A DNA stretch of 12,509 nucleotides from assembly GCA_023230175.1 (NCBI GenBank), contig JALNXV010000069.1, positions 1 through 12,509 on the forward strand. Reading direction: 5' to 3'. Origin of the DNA: Candidatus Cloacimonadota bacterium (GTDB taxonomy: Bacteria > Cloacimonadota > Cloacimonadia > Cloacimonadales > WRIO01). A program made the translations under genes and the position numbers. Below are positions 7,508 through 12,509 of the stretch, piece by piece. The notes under the pieces are model-generated. The model was not told the origin of the DNA and searched no databases. It saw only the letters and a program-made list of their open reading frames with translations. Within the stretch, counting starts at the first letter, position 1. Every line of letters starts with the position of its first letter.

Positions 7508-7537
7508 TGGTCAAGCTACGATATTTGTGATTAGAGA

Positions 7538-7600
7538 ATCAAGTTCAAGTCAGACTTGACTTGCAGCGAGCAAAGCGAGTGTGAGTCGAGAATGGCTCAT
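7538..7600 (+). repeat. Dispersed repeat module C, first copy
   Basis: This stretch contains the near-palindrome TCAAGTC-A-GACTTGA (7545-7559) and then AGCGAGCAAAGCGAGTGTGAGTCGAGAATGG in several pieces. It recurs on the opposite strand at about 12113-12170 (GTGTGAGTCGAGAATGG and TGACTTG are shared). It is clearly richer in G and C than the surrounding DNA. It encodes no protein that I can see. Confidence 0.6.
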
Positions 7601-7692
7601 AGTAATCATACTTATTTTTGCACAAAAAAAGGCTATAAATAAATGAAAATTACTTTATAATTTTAATTAAATCTATCAAATAAAAAGAAATT

Positions 7693-7720
7693 ATAAAGCA
7701 TATTTGCTTTATGTTTTTGA
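7693..7720 (+). terminator. Weak terminator-like hairpin
   Basis: ATAAAGCA (7693-7700) pairs perfectly with TGCTTTAT (7705-7712) around TATT, followed by GTTTTTG on the plus strand. The stem is low in GC and there is no intact plus-strand gene upstream, so a terminator role is uncertain. Confidence 0.3.
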
Positions 7721-7722
7721 TT

Positions 7723-7962
7723 ATAATTGTAAACCAAATATGATCTATATATCTAAGTTACTGAAAAATAATCACTTATGATTTTATTAAATGACTATGC
7801 ATAACAGCGTAGCTACAGGAGACCTACAGGAAATCGCATCTCTTGTAGGTCTCCTGTAGCTATGCTATATATTTCAAGTAGTTAACCGATATAAAAACCA
7901 GGTATTATAACTTTACAAAATAAAAATAAATATCAACAAAGCACCGTTTGGTTTACAATTAT
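7723..7962. repeat. 240-bp inverted-repeat element centred on a long hairpin
   Basis: ATAATTGTAAACCAAA (7723-7738) and its exact reverse complement (7947-7962) form a 16-bp perfect inverted repeat. The midpoint (7842.5) nearly coincides with the centre of the 61-nt hairpin at 7806-7866 (7836). There is no ORF. The nested symmetry suggests a small non-autonomous mobile element or a structured RNA locus. It accounts for most of the gap between the IS and the DUF3147 gene; the rest of 7601-8068 is featureless AT-rich DNA. Confidence 0.5.
7806..7866. repeat. 61-nt hairpin with 23-bp stem
   Basis: Arms 7806-7828 and 7844-7866 pair at 22 Watson-Crick positions plus one G-T, around a 15-base loop (7829-7843). 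The left arm contains CTACAGGA twice, separated by GAC, so each arm is itself repetitive. The structure is far more GC-rich than its surroundings. There is no U-tract on either side, so it is not a standard terminator. Confidence 0.85.
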
Positions 7963-8068
7963 TAATTTATAAATATAAACATACAAAATAAGTAATTTCT
8001 GTTTTGCTTTTTACAAGATTGATAGTCAAAAAAAATAGATTATTATTCTTTTCGTTAAGGATATCTTA

Positions 8069-8113
8069 GTACAAGCAAGGATGCTCGCACAACAACATTA
8101 TTCTACAGCCTTA
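8069..8113 (-). repeat. Hairpin repeat copy (module A plus AGGCTGT end)
   Basis: Read on the minus strand: AAGGCTGTAGAATAATG, then TTGTTGTGCGAGCATCC, then TTGCTTGTAC. This is the left end and first hairpin of the mini-element at 5475, in opposite orientation. Together the two copies bracket the decayed island (5475-8113). The far end with hairpin B is missing here. Confidence 0.6.
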
Positions 8114-8154
8114 ATAATCTTAATATATTATTTAAAAATCTATTCACTAATGAA

Positions 8155-8505
8155 CTATATTTTTATACCGAAATAATTTAAGAATGCAATCATAATTAGA
8201 TACAATAATACAGTTGAGGCAAGGGAAATTGATAAAGCAAGATAAAAATTTAGATTTAACTTTATCATTAAGGGTAAAATTACAAAAAAAGATAAGGAAG
8301 GTATAACTAACCAAAAGATACCCATAGAGAGTTGACTTATTTGTTTTACATCTTTAGTATCAATATATAACCAAATTATAGCCAACACAGAAACTAAAGG
8401 TAAAGAAGCTGTTAAAGCTCCAATAAATGAACTTCGTTTTGAAATCTCCGAAATAGCTACTATCAATACCGATGATATCAATACTTTGATTAAATAATAA
8501 TACAT
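8155..8505 (-). CDS. DUF3147-like small membrane protein
   Basis: A 116-residue, almost wholly hydrophobic protein with about four membrane spans (roughly 5-22, 33-48, 62-80, 87-110). The N-terminal ISEISKRSSFIGALTASLPLVSVLAIIWLYIDT and the following ISQLSMGIFWLVIPSLSFF are, as I recall the family, characteristic of DUF3147 inner-membrane proteins, whose function is not established. GGAGAGG stands 3 bases upstream of the ATG. It lies 73 bases after arsC on the same strand, with no clear promoter or terminator between, so it is probably the last gene of the arsenic operon. Whether it takes part in metalloid handling is unknown; its position is the only hint. Confidence 0.7.
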   Translation of the reverse strand: MYYYLIKVLISSVLIVAISEISKRSSFIGALTASLPLVSVLAIIWLYIDTKDVKQISQLSMGIFWLVIPSLSFFVILPLMIKLNLNFYLALSISLASTVLLYLIMIAFLNYFGIKI

Positions 8506-8578
8506 TTACCTCTCCTATAGTATTTATTTATACACAAAATGATAAAAGATTTTTTGATTATAAATATCTAATTATATT

Positions 8579-8998
8579 TTAAACATAATTTTTTAAAATC
8601 TCAAATAGTTTTATCTTAATCTGATTTCTTACTTTTCTAAAAATTGGTAAAGCAATTTCATCAGGTTCGTTATTATAATCAGCAGGATCTTCAAATCCAA
8701 TATGGATAGTCTTAACAGGCTTTAAAAAAACAGGACAGGTTTCTTTAGCGTTATCACATACTGTCACGACCAAATCAATATCATCTCTCTGCAAAAACTC
8801 AGATACAGACTTTGAACGATATGAGTTTATATCAATTCCAATTTCCTGCATAATCGTTATAGCTCGAGGATTAACCTTTGACGGTGAAACACCTGCCGAA
8901 AATGCTTGCCAATTATCTCTTAAATAAGCATTTATTAAAGCTTCTGCCATAATACTTCTACAAGAATTACCTGTGCATAAAATTAAAACTTTTTTCAT
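8579..8998 (-). CDS. arsC: Thioredoxin-coupled arsenate reductase
   Basis: A 139-residue cytoplasmic enzyme of the low-molecular-weight tyrosine phosphatase fold, reducing arsenate to arsenite. The P-loop CTGNSCRS gives Cys8 and Arg14 (C-x5-R); the redox pair is Cys81 and Cys88 in VTVCDNAKETCPVF; the general-acid Asp is in FEDPAD (104-105). All three cysteines of the Staphylococcus pI258 / Bacillus ArsC mechanism (Cys10, Cys82, Cys89 there) are therefore present, which separates it from plain phosphatases. That type takes electrons from thioredoxin, and two thioredoxin-like genes lie directly upstream in the operon. Start supported by GAGGTG just before the ATG; 28 bases separate it from the exported thioredoxin gene. 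Confidence 0.93.
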   Translation of the reverse strand: MKKVLILCTGNSCRSIMAEALINAYLRDNWQAFSAGVSPSKVNPRAITIMQEIGIDINSYRSKSVSEFLQRDDIDLVVTVCDNAKETCPVFLKPVKTIHIGFEDPADYNNEPDEIALPIFRKVRNQIKIKLFEILKNYV

Positions 8999-9026
8999 TC
9001 ACACCTCAAAATTAAATATTTTTTCA

Positions 9027-9380
9027 TTATGGTTTAAACATTGGATTTAATAACTCTTTTATTTTTTCAGTAGGATAAAATCCGGTATGTCTATGGAATT
9101 CTTTACCGTTTTCATCTAAAAAAATTTGTGTTGGAATTACTTTAACTCCATATTTAGAAGCAATATCCTTTTCTTTAGTAACGTCATAAAAAATTATTTC
9201 TATTTTATCACCATATTCTTCTTCAATTTCTTTCATCACAGGAACCATCATTCTACAAGGGATACAAGACACAGCACCAATTTCTAAAAAGGTAACTAAG
9301 GGTTTAACTTTTTCAATATCTTCAGCATAAAGTAAAATGCCCATCATTAACATAACACCGAAGAGTAATATTTTTTTCAT
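9027..9380 (-). CDS. Exported thioredoxin-fold protein (CIPC)
   Basis: A 117-residue thioredoxin. Residues 1-19 (MKKILLFGVMLMMGILLYA) form a signal peptide or membrane anchor, placing the domain outside the cytoplasm. The active site is Cys39-Ile-Pro-Cys42 and the cis-proline is Pro83 in VIPTQIF; the C-terminus (GFYPTEKIKELL) is the usual last helix. CIPC rather than CGPC implies a redox potential different from housekeeping thioredoxin. It lies 7 bases after the small CAKC protein and two genes after the CcdA-like protein, which would be its natural electron donor. Probable role: keeping a periplasmic thiol, of the permease or its substrate, reduced. The ribosome site (AAGG) is weak, so it may be translated by coupling. 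Confidence 0.88.
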   Translation of the reverse strand: MKKILLFGVMLMMGILLYAEDIEKVKPLVTFLEIGAVSCIPCRMMVPVMKEIEEEYGDKIEIIFYDVTKEKDIASKYGVKVIPTQIFLDENGKEFHRHTGFYPTEKIKELLNPMFKP

Positions 9381-9387
9381 ATAGACC

Positions 9388-9621
9388 TTAACCTTTTATA
9401 AGTTTTACAATATCATTTACAGAAAGTAATTTTCCTGCAGAAACAACTTTTTCATCAATAACCAGAGCAGGAGTCATCATCACATTATAATCCATAATCT
9501 TATCTAATTCAGTAACTTTTTCTACAGTTGCATCTACCCCACTTTCTATGATAGCTTTTCTTGCAACCTCTTCTAATTTTTTGCACTTAGCACAACCTGT
9601 TCCTAATATTTTGATAACCAT
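9388..9621 (-). CDS. Small thioredoxin-like redox-active disulfide protein (CAKC)
   Basis: A 77-residue cytosolic thioredoxin-fold protein with Cys10-Ala-Lys-Cys13 right after the first strand (VIKILGTGCAKC) and a cis-proline segment MMTPALVIDEKVVSAGK. Size and motif match the Methanothermobacter MTH895 / redox-active disulfide protein 2 family (thioredoxin_3). Members are often found next to ArsP-type permeases and CcdA-like proteins, as here. AGGAG precedes the ATG by 6 bases, and only 11 bases separate it from the CcdA-like gene. It may pass electrons to the membrane carrier or to ArsC; the partner is an inference. Confidence 0.88.
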   Translation of the reverse strand: MVIKILGTGCAKCKKLEEVARKAIIESGVDATVEKVTELDKIMDYNVMMTPALVIDEKVVSAGKLLSVNDIVKLIKG

Positions 9622-9632
9622 TTTTTACTCCT

Positions 9633-10340
9633 TTAAATAAAGTTTTTTATTATTAAATATAAACCTGATAATAAGACAAGTACAGCACATACTCTTCTCA
9701 CTATAAGTGTAGTTTTGGTTTTATTTGTCCAATGCAGATAGTTTTCAATAACTGTTGAAAAAGTACCTGCCAAAATTATAACTAAACAATGCCCTACCAC
9801 ATAGGCAGTTAGTAATGATAAAGAATATATCATCCTACTTTGAAACGAACTGAATACTATTCCTAATATCGGTGCCATAAAAGCAAATGAACAAGGTCCT
9901 AAAGCTATACCAAGCACAAAGCCTATCAGCAATGCACCTATCACACCTTTACCTTTTCCTAAATGTATAAAATTATGACCAAATGAAGGTAAGTGAATAA
10001 CATCTGCAATAAGTAAAGCAATCCCAATAAAAATAACTCCCATAGTTAGCTCTACCCATACACCTACATCTCCAAGCATTTTGCCTAAAAGTCCTGTAAT
10101 CAATCCGATTATACCCATCATTAGCAATATTCCGACAGTAAAATATGTAGATAGTTTAAAAGATATCCAAACATTATTTTTTTCCTGTCCATTTAGATAA
10201 CCAATAATCAGTGGAATACTTGCTAAATGACATGGACTGAGTAAAATACTTAAAATACCCCAGGCAAACGATGCCAAAATTGCCATCGGTATGCTTGCAT
10301 AAAGTGCCATAGATAAAGCTTCAAACCAGGTCATTATCAT
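9633..10340 (-). CDS. CcdA/DsbD-type transmembrane electron carrier
   Basis: A 235-residue membrane protein with about six spans. The two family cysteines are Cys37 in LLSPCHLASIPLIIGY and Cys150 in LGPCSFAFMAPILG, in the paired PC context used by CcdA and the DsbD beta domain to carry electrons from cytoplasmic thioredoxin to the periplasm. Start at 10340, overlapping the permease stop by ATGA, with GGAG 8 bases upstream; Met3 is an alternative. Flanked by an ArsP-type permease on one side and two thioredoxins on the other, it looks dedicated to this system and not to cytochrome c maturation, since no ccs or ccm gene is present. Confidence 0.88.
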   Translation of the reverse strand: MIMTWFEALSMALYASIPMAILASFAWGILSILLSPCHLASIPLIIGYLNGQEKNNVWISFKLSTYFTVGILLMMGIIGLITGLLGKMLGDVGVWVELTMGVIFIGIALLIADVIHLPSFGHNFIHLGKGKGVIGALLIGFVLGIALGPCSFAFMAPILGIVFSSFQSRMIYSLSLLTAYVVGHCLVIILAGTFSTVIENYLHWTNKTKTTLIVRRVCAVLVLLSGLYLIIKNFI

Positions 10341-11644
10341 ATTAAAGCTCCAAATAAATAACCTGTAATAGTTGACATAATTACAACTAAAACTACAAAC
10401 ACAGCAGTCTTTTTAAAACCTAAAACAGTATTTATTACTAACATACTTGGTAAAGAAAGAGCCGGACCTGATAATAATAATGCCAAAGCCGGACCTTTTC
10501 CCATTCCACTACCCAGTAAGCCTTGCAAAATAGGTACTTCTGTTAAAGTAGCAAGGTACATAAAAGCACCTGAAATGGCAGCAAAGAAATTTGCAAATAA
10601 GGAATTTCCGCCAACAGCAGTTTCTATCCAGTATGAAGGAATCCACGCTTCATATCCTGGTCTTCCTAACAGTGAACCTGCTATCATCACACCAATAAAC
10701 AACAAAGGTATGATTAATTTTGTAAAATCCCATGAAGCATCAAGCCATTCTCTAAGCTCGCCTTCTTCAAATATCAAGAAAGTAGTAAACATAGCAACAC
10801 CAATTACATAAGGTAACATAACCTGATCTTGAAAGATAAAAGCTGAAATCAAGACAACAATTGCTGTGGATATGACTTTCCAGATTTTAAAACCATAAAA
10901 GAAACTCAAAGTCAAGCCAAATGTAAATGAAACCACACCTGATAAAACCCACTTATTAGTAAACATCCAGTTCATAAAACCTGTTGCTGTTGCATCGTTT
11001 GGCTTTGCCCAATTAAGTAACAATAATACCATAATTATCTGCACAAAGAATAATAAAGTATGCCATAAAGGTTTATTGCTTTCAGGTAAACCTGCATTCA
11101 TCATCCCGTTTTGTCTTTTTGTTTCTTCTTTTCTGAATATAATATGCATTGTAAATCCAATTATCACACTAAATAATACAGCCCCAACTGCTCTGGCAAT
11201 ACCTATTTCCATACCAAGAATTCTCGATGTCATCACAATAGCAAGGATATTTATCGCAGGACCTGAATATAAAAAAGCTATCGCAGGACCTAAGCCTGCT
11301 CCTCTTTTATATATACCACTAAACAATGGCAATATTGTACACGAACATACAGCCAATATTGCTCCGGAAACTGAGGCAACACTATATGCTATCCATTTTT
11401 TAGCAGTTGGTCCAAGATACTTCATTACAGCACCCTGACTTACAAATACTGCAACTGCTCCTGCTATAAACAAAGCAGGTAACAAGCATAACAACACATG
11501 CAATCGAGCATAATCTTGCAACATATAAAAGGCTTCATTGATACCATTTTTAAAATATTGACTTTCAAATGGAACAAAATAAGCCACTAAAAACACCCCT
11601 ACCATAATCAGTAGGGTCTTTAGTTCTTTGAGTTTTTCTCCCAT
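10337..11644 (-). CDS. ArsP-type (DUF318) permease
   Basis: A 435-residue permease with about ten to eleven membrane spans. I choose the ATG at 11644 because GGAGAG lies 3 bases before it and this leaves an 11-base gap to arsR; the longer frame from 11695 would overlap arsR and starts with a non-hydrophobic stretch. The family hallmarks are two related halves ending in SGPAINILAIVMT and SGPALSLPSMLVINTVLG, and a membrane motif VCSCTILPLFSGIYKRGAGLG with Cys100 and Cys102. Characterised ArsP proteins export trivalent organoarsenicals, and other DUF318 members are uncharacterised. Control by ArsR and company with ArsC argue for a metalloid or thiophilic-metal substrate. The membrane Cys pair could be a redox target of the downstream relay; this is inference. 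Confidence 0.88.
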   Translation of the reverse strand: MGEKLKELKTLLIMVGVFLVAYFVPFESQYFKNGINEAFYMLQDYARLHVLLCLLPALFIAGAVAVFVSQGAVMKYLGPTAKKWIAYSVASVSGAILAVCSCTILPLFSGIYKRGAGLGPAIAFLYSGPAINILAIVMTSRILGMEIGIARAVGAVLFSVIIGFTMHIIFRKEETKRQNGMMNAGLPESNKPLWHTLLFFVQIIMVLLLLNWAKPNDATATGFMNWMFTNKWVLSGVVSFTFGLTLSFFYGFKIWKVISTAIVVLISAFIFQDQVMLPYVIGVAMFTTFLIFEEGELREWLDASWDFTKLIIPLLFIGVMIAGSLLGRPGYEAWIPSYWIETAVGGNSLFANFFAAISGAFMYLATLTEVPILQGLLGSGMGKGPALALLLSGPALSLPSMLVINTVLGFKKTAVFVVLVVIMSTITGYLFGALI

Positions 11645-11655
11645 ATTCTCTCCTT

Positions 11656-11925
11656 TTATTTTTCTTCCAGACAATTTATAAATCCTAAAACACATGGATA
11701 TGCAATTCTATAAAAAACTTGATTATTTTGTTTTCTACTCTCAACCAGATTTGCATTTTTTAACACTGATAAATGCTTTGAAATAGTTGGCATCTCTGAA
11801 CCAACAATTTCTTTTAGTTCGCATACACAATGTTCTTTCTCAGCCAATGCTTTTATAATTAGCAGTCTTGATTGATGTCCTAAAGCACTGAATATTTTTG
11901 CTATATCATTCATAGATTTCGTCAT
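11656..11925 (-). CDS. arsR: ArsR-family metalloid-responsive repressor
   Basis: An 89-residue winged-helix repressor. The ATG at 11925 is preferred because AGAGGTGA lies immediately upstream; the longer frame from 11982 would begin inside the -35 box. The core IFSALGHQSRLLIIKALAEKEHCVCELKEIVG and recognition helix MPTISKHLSVLKNANLV are typical. Cys33 and Cys35 (HCVCEL) reproduce the CxC of the arsenite site of plasmid R773 ArsR (ELCVCDL); Cys78 and Cys84 near the C-terminus may add ligands. Binding of arsenite or antimonite should release the repressor from the promoter just upstream. It is the first gene of the operon, so it regulates itself together with the permease, redox relay and reductase. 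Confidence 0.93.
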   Translation of the reverse strand: MTKSMNDIAKIFSALGHQSRLLIIKALAEKEHCVCELKEIVGSEMPTISKHLSVLKNANLVESRKQNNQVFYRIAYPCVLGFINCLEEK

Positions 11926-11945
11926 AATCACCTCTATCTTATTTA

Positions 11946-11982
11946 CTATTTTCCTAATTAACGAAATAGCTAAACTTGTCAA
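11946..11982 (-). promoter_or_regulatory. arsR promoter with candidate ArsR operator
   Basis: Minus strand: a perfect TTGACA -35 at 11982-11977. The -10 is poor (AATTAG at 17 bases). Overlapping it is an imperfect inverted repeat, CTATTTTC (11946-11953) and GAAATAG (11963-11969), centred between the -35 and the ribosome site, where an ArsR dimer would block transcription. Confidence 0.5.
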
Positions 11983-12027
11983 GAACTTTTTTTTCTACAT
12001 GAAATAAAAATCATAGCCACAAGTTTT

Positions 12028-12112
12028 AGGCTGTCTCAAAATACAGAAGAGTCCTACAAGCTCCCGGCTTATAGCAAAAAAAGTGCAAGCAAGATGCTCG
12101 CACAACAATACT
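12028..12112 (-). repeat. Hairpin repeat copy (modules A and B) upstream of arsR
   Basis: AGGCTGT at 12028 is followed by hairpin B (12054-12074: CTACAAGC, loop, GCTTATAG) and hairpin A (12083-12103). Read on the minus strand the order A then B is the same as at 5491-5581, and hairpin A is a 9-bp stem with a TCT loop. It lies in the 317-base gap between the ars promoter and the frames at the right edge. Confidence 0.6.
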
Positions 12113-12188
12113 GCCATTCTCGACTCACACTAACTTTGTTCGCTACAAGTCAAGTCAGGCTTAAGTTCAAGCAAGATGCTCGTACAGC
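12113..12188 (-). repeat. Second copy of module C plus a partial module A
   Basis: 12113-12170 is the inverted counterpart of 7538-7600 (CCATTCTCGACTCACAC and CAAGTCAAGTCAGGCTTAAG). It runs directly into a further module-A copy, TTCAAGCAAGATGCTCG (12166-12182). Tandem A-C-A packing shows that the modules assort as a mosaic. Confidence 0.6.
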
Positions 12189-12194
12189 ATTTTC

Positions 12195-12365
12195 CTAATC
12201 CTTATTCTCTTCCCGGTATTTTGACAGCAAATATACTGCCTCATCAAGCTCAATCTCATCGTCCCATAATCCTAATCTCTTCAGACAATAAACATAGTCT
12301 AAGAAGACATTCCCTTTGGTACTACCGTGTTTTGAAGTTTTGTTTGTAAGGATTCCGGCAAGCAT
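12195..12365 (-). CDS. Overlapping -1 frame, possible frameshift extension
   Basis: Too short to be obvious: 56 codons from the ATG at 12365, stop TAG at 12197-12195. The C-terminal part, GNVFLDYVYCLKRLGLWDDEIELDEAVYLLSKYREENKD without its first residues, reads like a real helical protein. The frame is -1 relative to the gene at 12299-12509 and overlaps its last 67 bases. There is no separate ribosome site at a good distance from the ATG. It is best read as the extension of that gene made by -1 frameshifting, or as the second half of a gene split by a frameshift mutation. I do not recognise a family with confidence. Confidence 0.45.
   Translation of the reverse strand: MLAGILTNKTSKHGSTKGNVFLDYVYCLKRLGLWDDEIELDEAVYLLSKYREENKD
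12276..12317 (-). promoter_or_regulatory. Candidate programmed -1 frameshift signal
   Basis: In the zero frame (CCA AAG GGA ATG TCT TCT TAG), A AAG GGA (12317-12311) fits the X XXY YYZ slippery heptamer. The zero-frame stop is three codons later. Downstream, TCTTCTTAGAC (12307-12297) can pair with GTCTGAAGAGA (12286-12276) at 10 of 11 positions, two of them G-T. The inner stem begins 8 bases after the heptamer, a normal spacing. Confidence 0.5.
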
Positions 12366-12509
12366 CCTTTGATAGCTGTAAAAAAATTTGATACAAGCTT
12401 TTGCACCTCCTCAGGCTCCATTTCTCCAAAATCAACTTCAGTATTTCTGGTAATAATTTCTAAAAACTCAATTGTTTTTCCGCCCTCTAAGTGTTGACCC
12501 ATTACATCA
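12299..12509 (-). CDS. Partial hypothetical protein, possible tail-chaperone-like
   Basis: At least 67 residues to the stop at 12301-12299. The frame remains open to the window edge and no ribosome site can be seen before the ATG at 12502, so the true start may lie outside. The visible part (IEFLEIITRNTEVDFGEMEPEEVQKLVSNFFTAIKGCLPESLQTKL) is mostly helical and acidic, with no catalytic motif that I recognise. Its base composition looks richer in G and C than the rest of the window, which hints at foreign origin. The 3' end carries the candidate frameshift signal leading into the -1 frame at 12195-12365; phage tail-assembly chaperones (lambda G/GT type) have this layout. No tape-measure gene follows, so if it is phage-derived the module is truncated. 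Function unproven. Confidence 0.5.
   Translation of the reverse strand, partial: DVMGQHLEGGKTIEFLEIITRNTEVDFGEMEPEEVQKLVSNFFTAIKGCLPESLQTKLQNTVVPKGMSS

Noticed and set aside
7806..7866. Rho-independent terminator
   Set aside because: The stem is strong but there is no U-tract on either strand and no gene ends nearby.
5475..8113. CRISPR array or composite transposon
   Set aside because: The repeats are few, irregularly spaced and in both orientations, with no cas gene. The bracketing copies enclose no intact cargo, so a working composite element is not supported.
10575..11438. Two plus-strand open frames (10575-10811 and 11076-11438)
   Set aside because: Both are antisense to the ArsP-type permease, whose family motifs cover the region; no start signals or recognisable products.
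11644..11695. Longer N-terminus for the permease
   Set aside because: It would overlap arsR by 40 bases, begins with a polar stretch and has no ribosome site, while GGAGAG precedes the ATG at 11644.
12195..12509. A definite prophage
   Set aside because: Only a fragment of one possible tail gene is visible, with no other phage gene in the window.

Overview
The window is AT-rich DNA in which every intact gene reads on the minus strand. The gene set (a Na+-translocating decarboxylase beta subunit, a compact fused shikimate block, a secreted OB-fold-like protein, an arsenic/redox operon, strong GGAGG ribosome sites, CTTGACA -35 boxes) suggests an anaerobic, low-GC Gram-negative bacterium. A member of the FCB group such as Cloacimonadota would fit, but that is an inference from gene style; no rRNA or other marker gene is present.

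Layout from low to high coordinates. 1-1400: a small membrane-anchored acidic protein and, upstream of it in the same transcript, a secreted OB-fold-like protein, with a near-consensus promoter and an intrinsic terminator. 1403-2602: a lone decarboxylase beta subunit with its own promoter. 2747-5385: two overlapping fusion genes, AroC-AroQ (chorismate synthase plus chorismate mutase) followed by AroD-AroE (dehydroquinase plus shikimate dehydrogenase), together covering four steps around chorismate. 5386-8154: a 2.8-kb decayed island with no intact gene. It holds small hairpin repeats, a 132-bp mini-element, a plus-strand promoter and ribosome site that lead into a broken reading frame, a dead IS4-type insertion sequence with a 20-bp perfect terminal inverted repeat, and a 240-bp nested inverted-repeat structure around a 61-nt hairpin.

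8155-11982: a tight operon transcribed leftwards. It runs ArsR repressor, ArsP-type permease, CcdA-like membrane electron carrier, small cytosolic CAKC thioredoxin-like protein, exported CIPC thioredoxin, thioredoxin-type arsenate reductase, and a DUF3147-like membrane protein. The repressor senses thiophilic metalloid, the reductase makes arsenite, the permease probably exports an arsenic species, and the three redox proteins look like a dedicated relay carrying electrons across the membrane.

11983-12509: more copies of the hairpin repeats, then two overlapping reading frames at the right edge. They are in a 0/-1 relation, with a slippery A AAG GGA site, a nearby zero-frame stop and a downstream stem-loop. 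This is the arrangement of programmed -1 frameshifting, as in phage tail-assembly chaperones. The first frame runs off the window.
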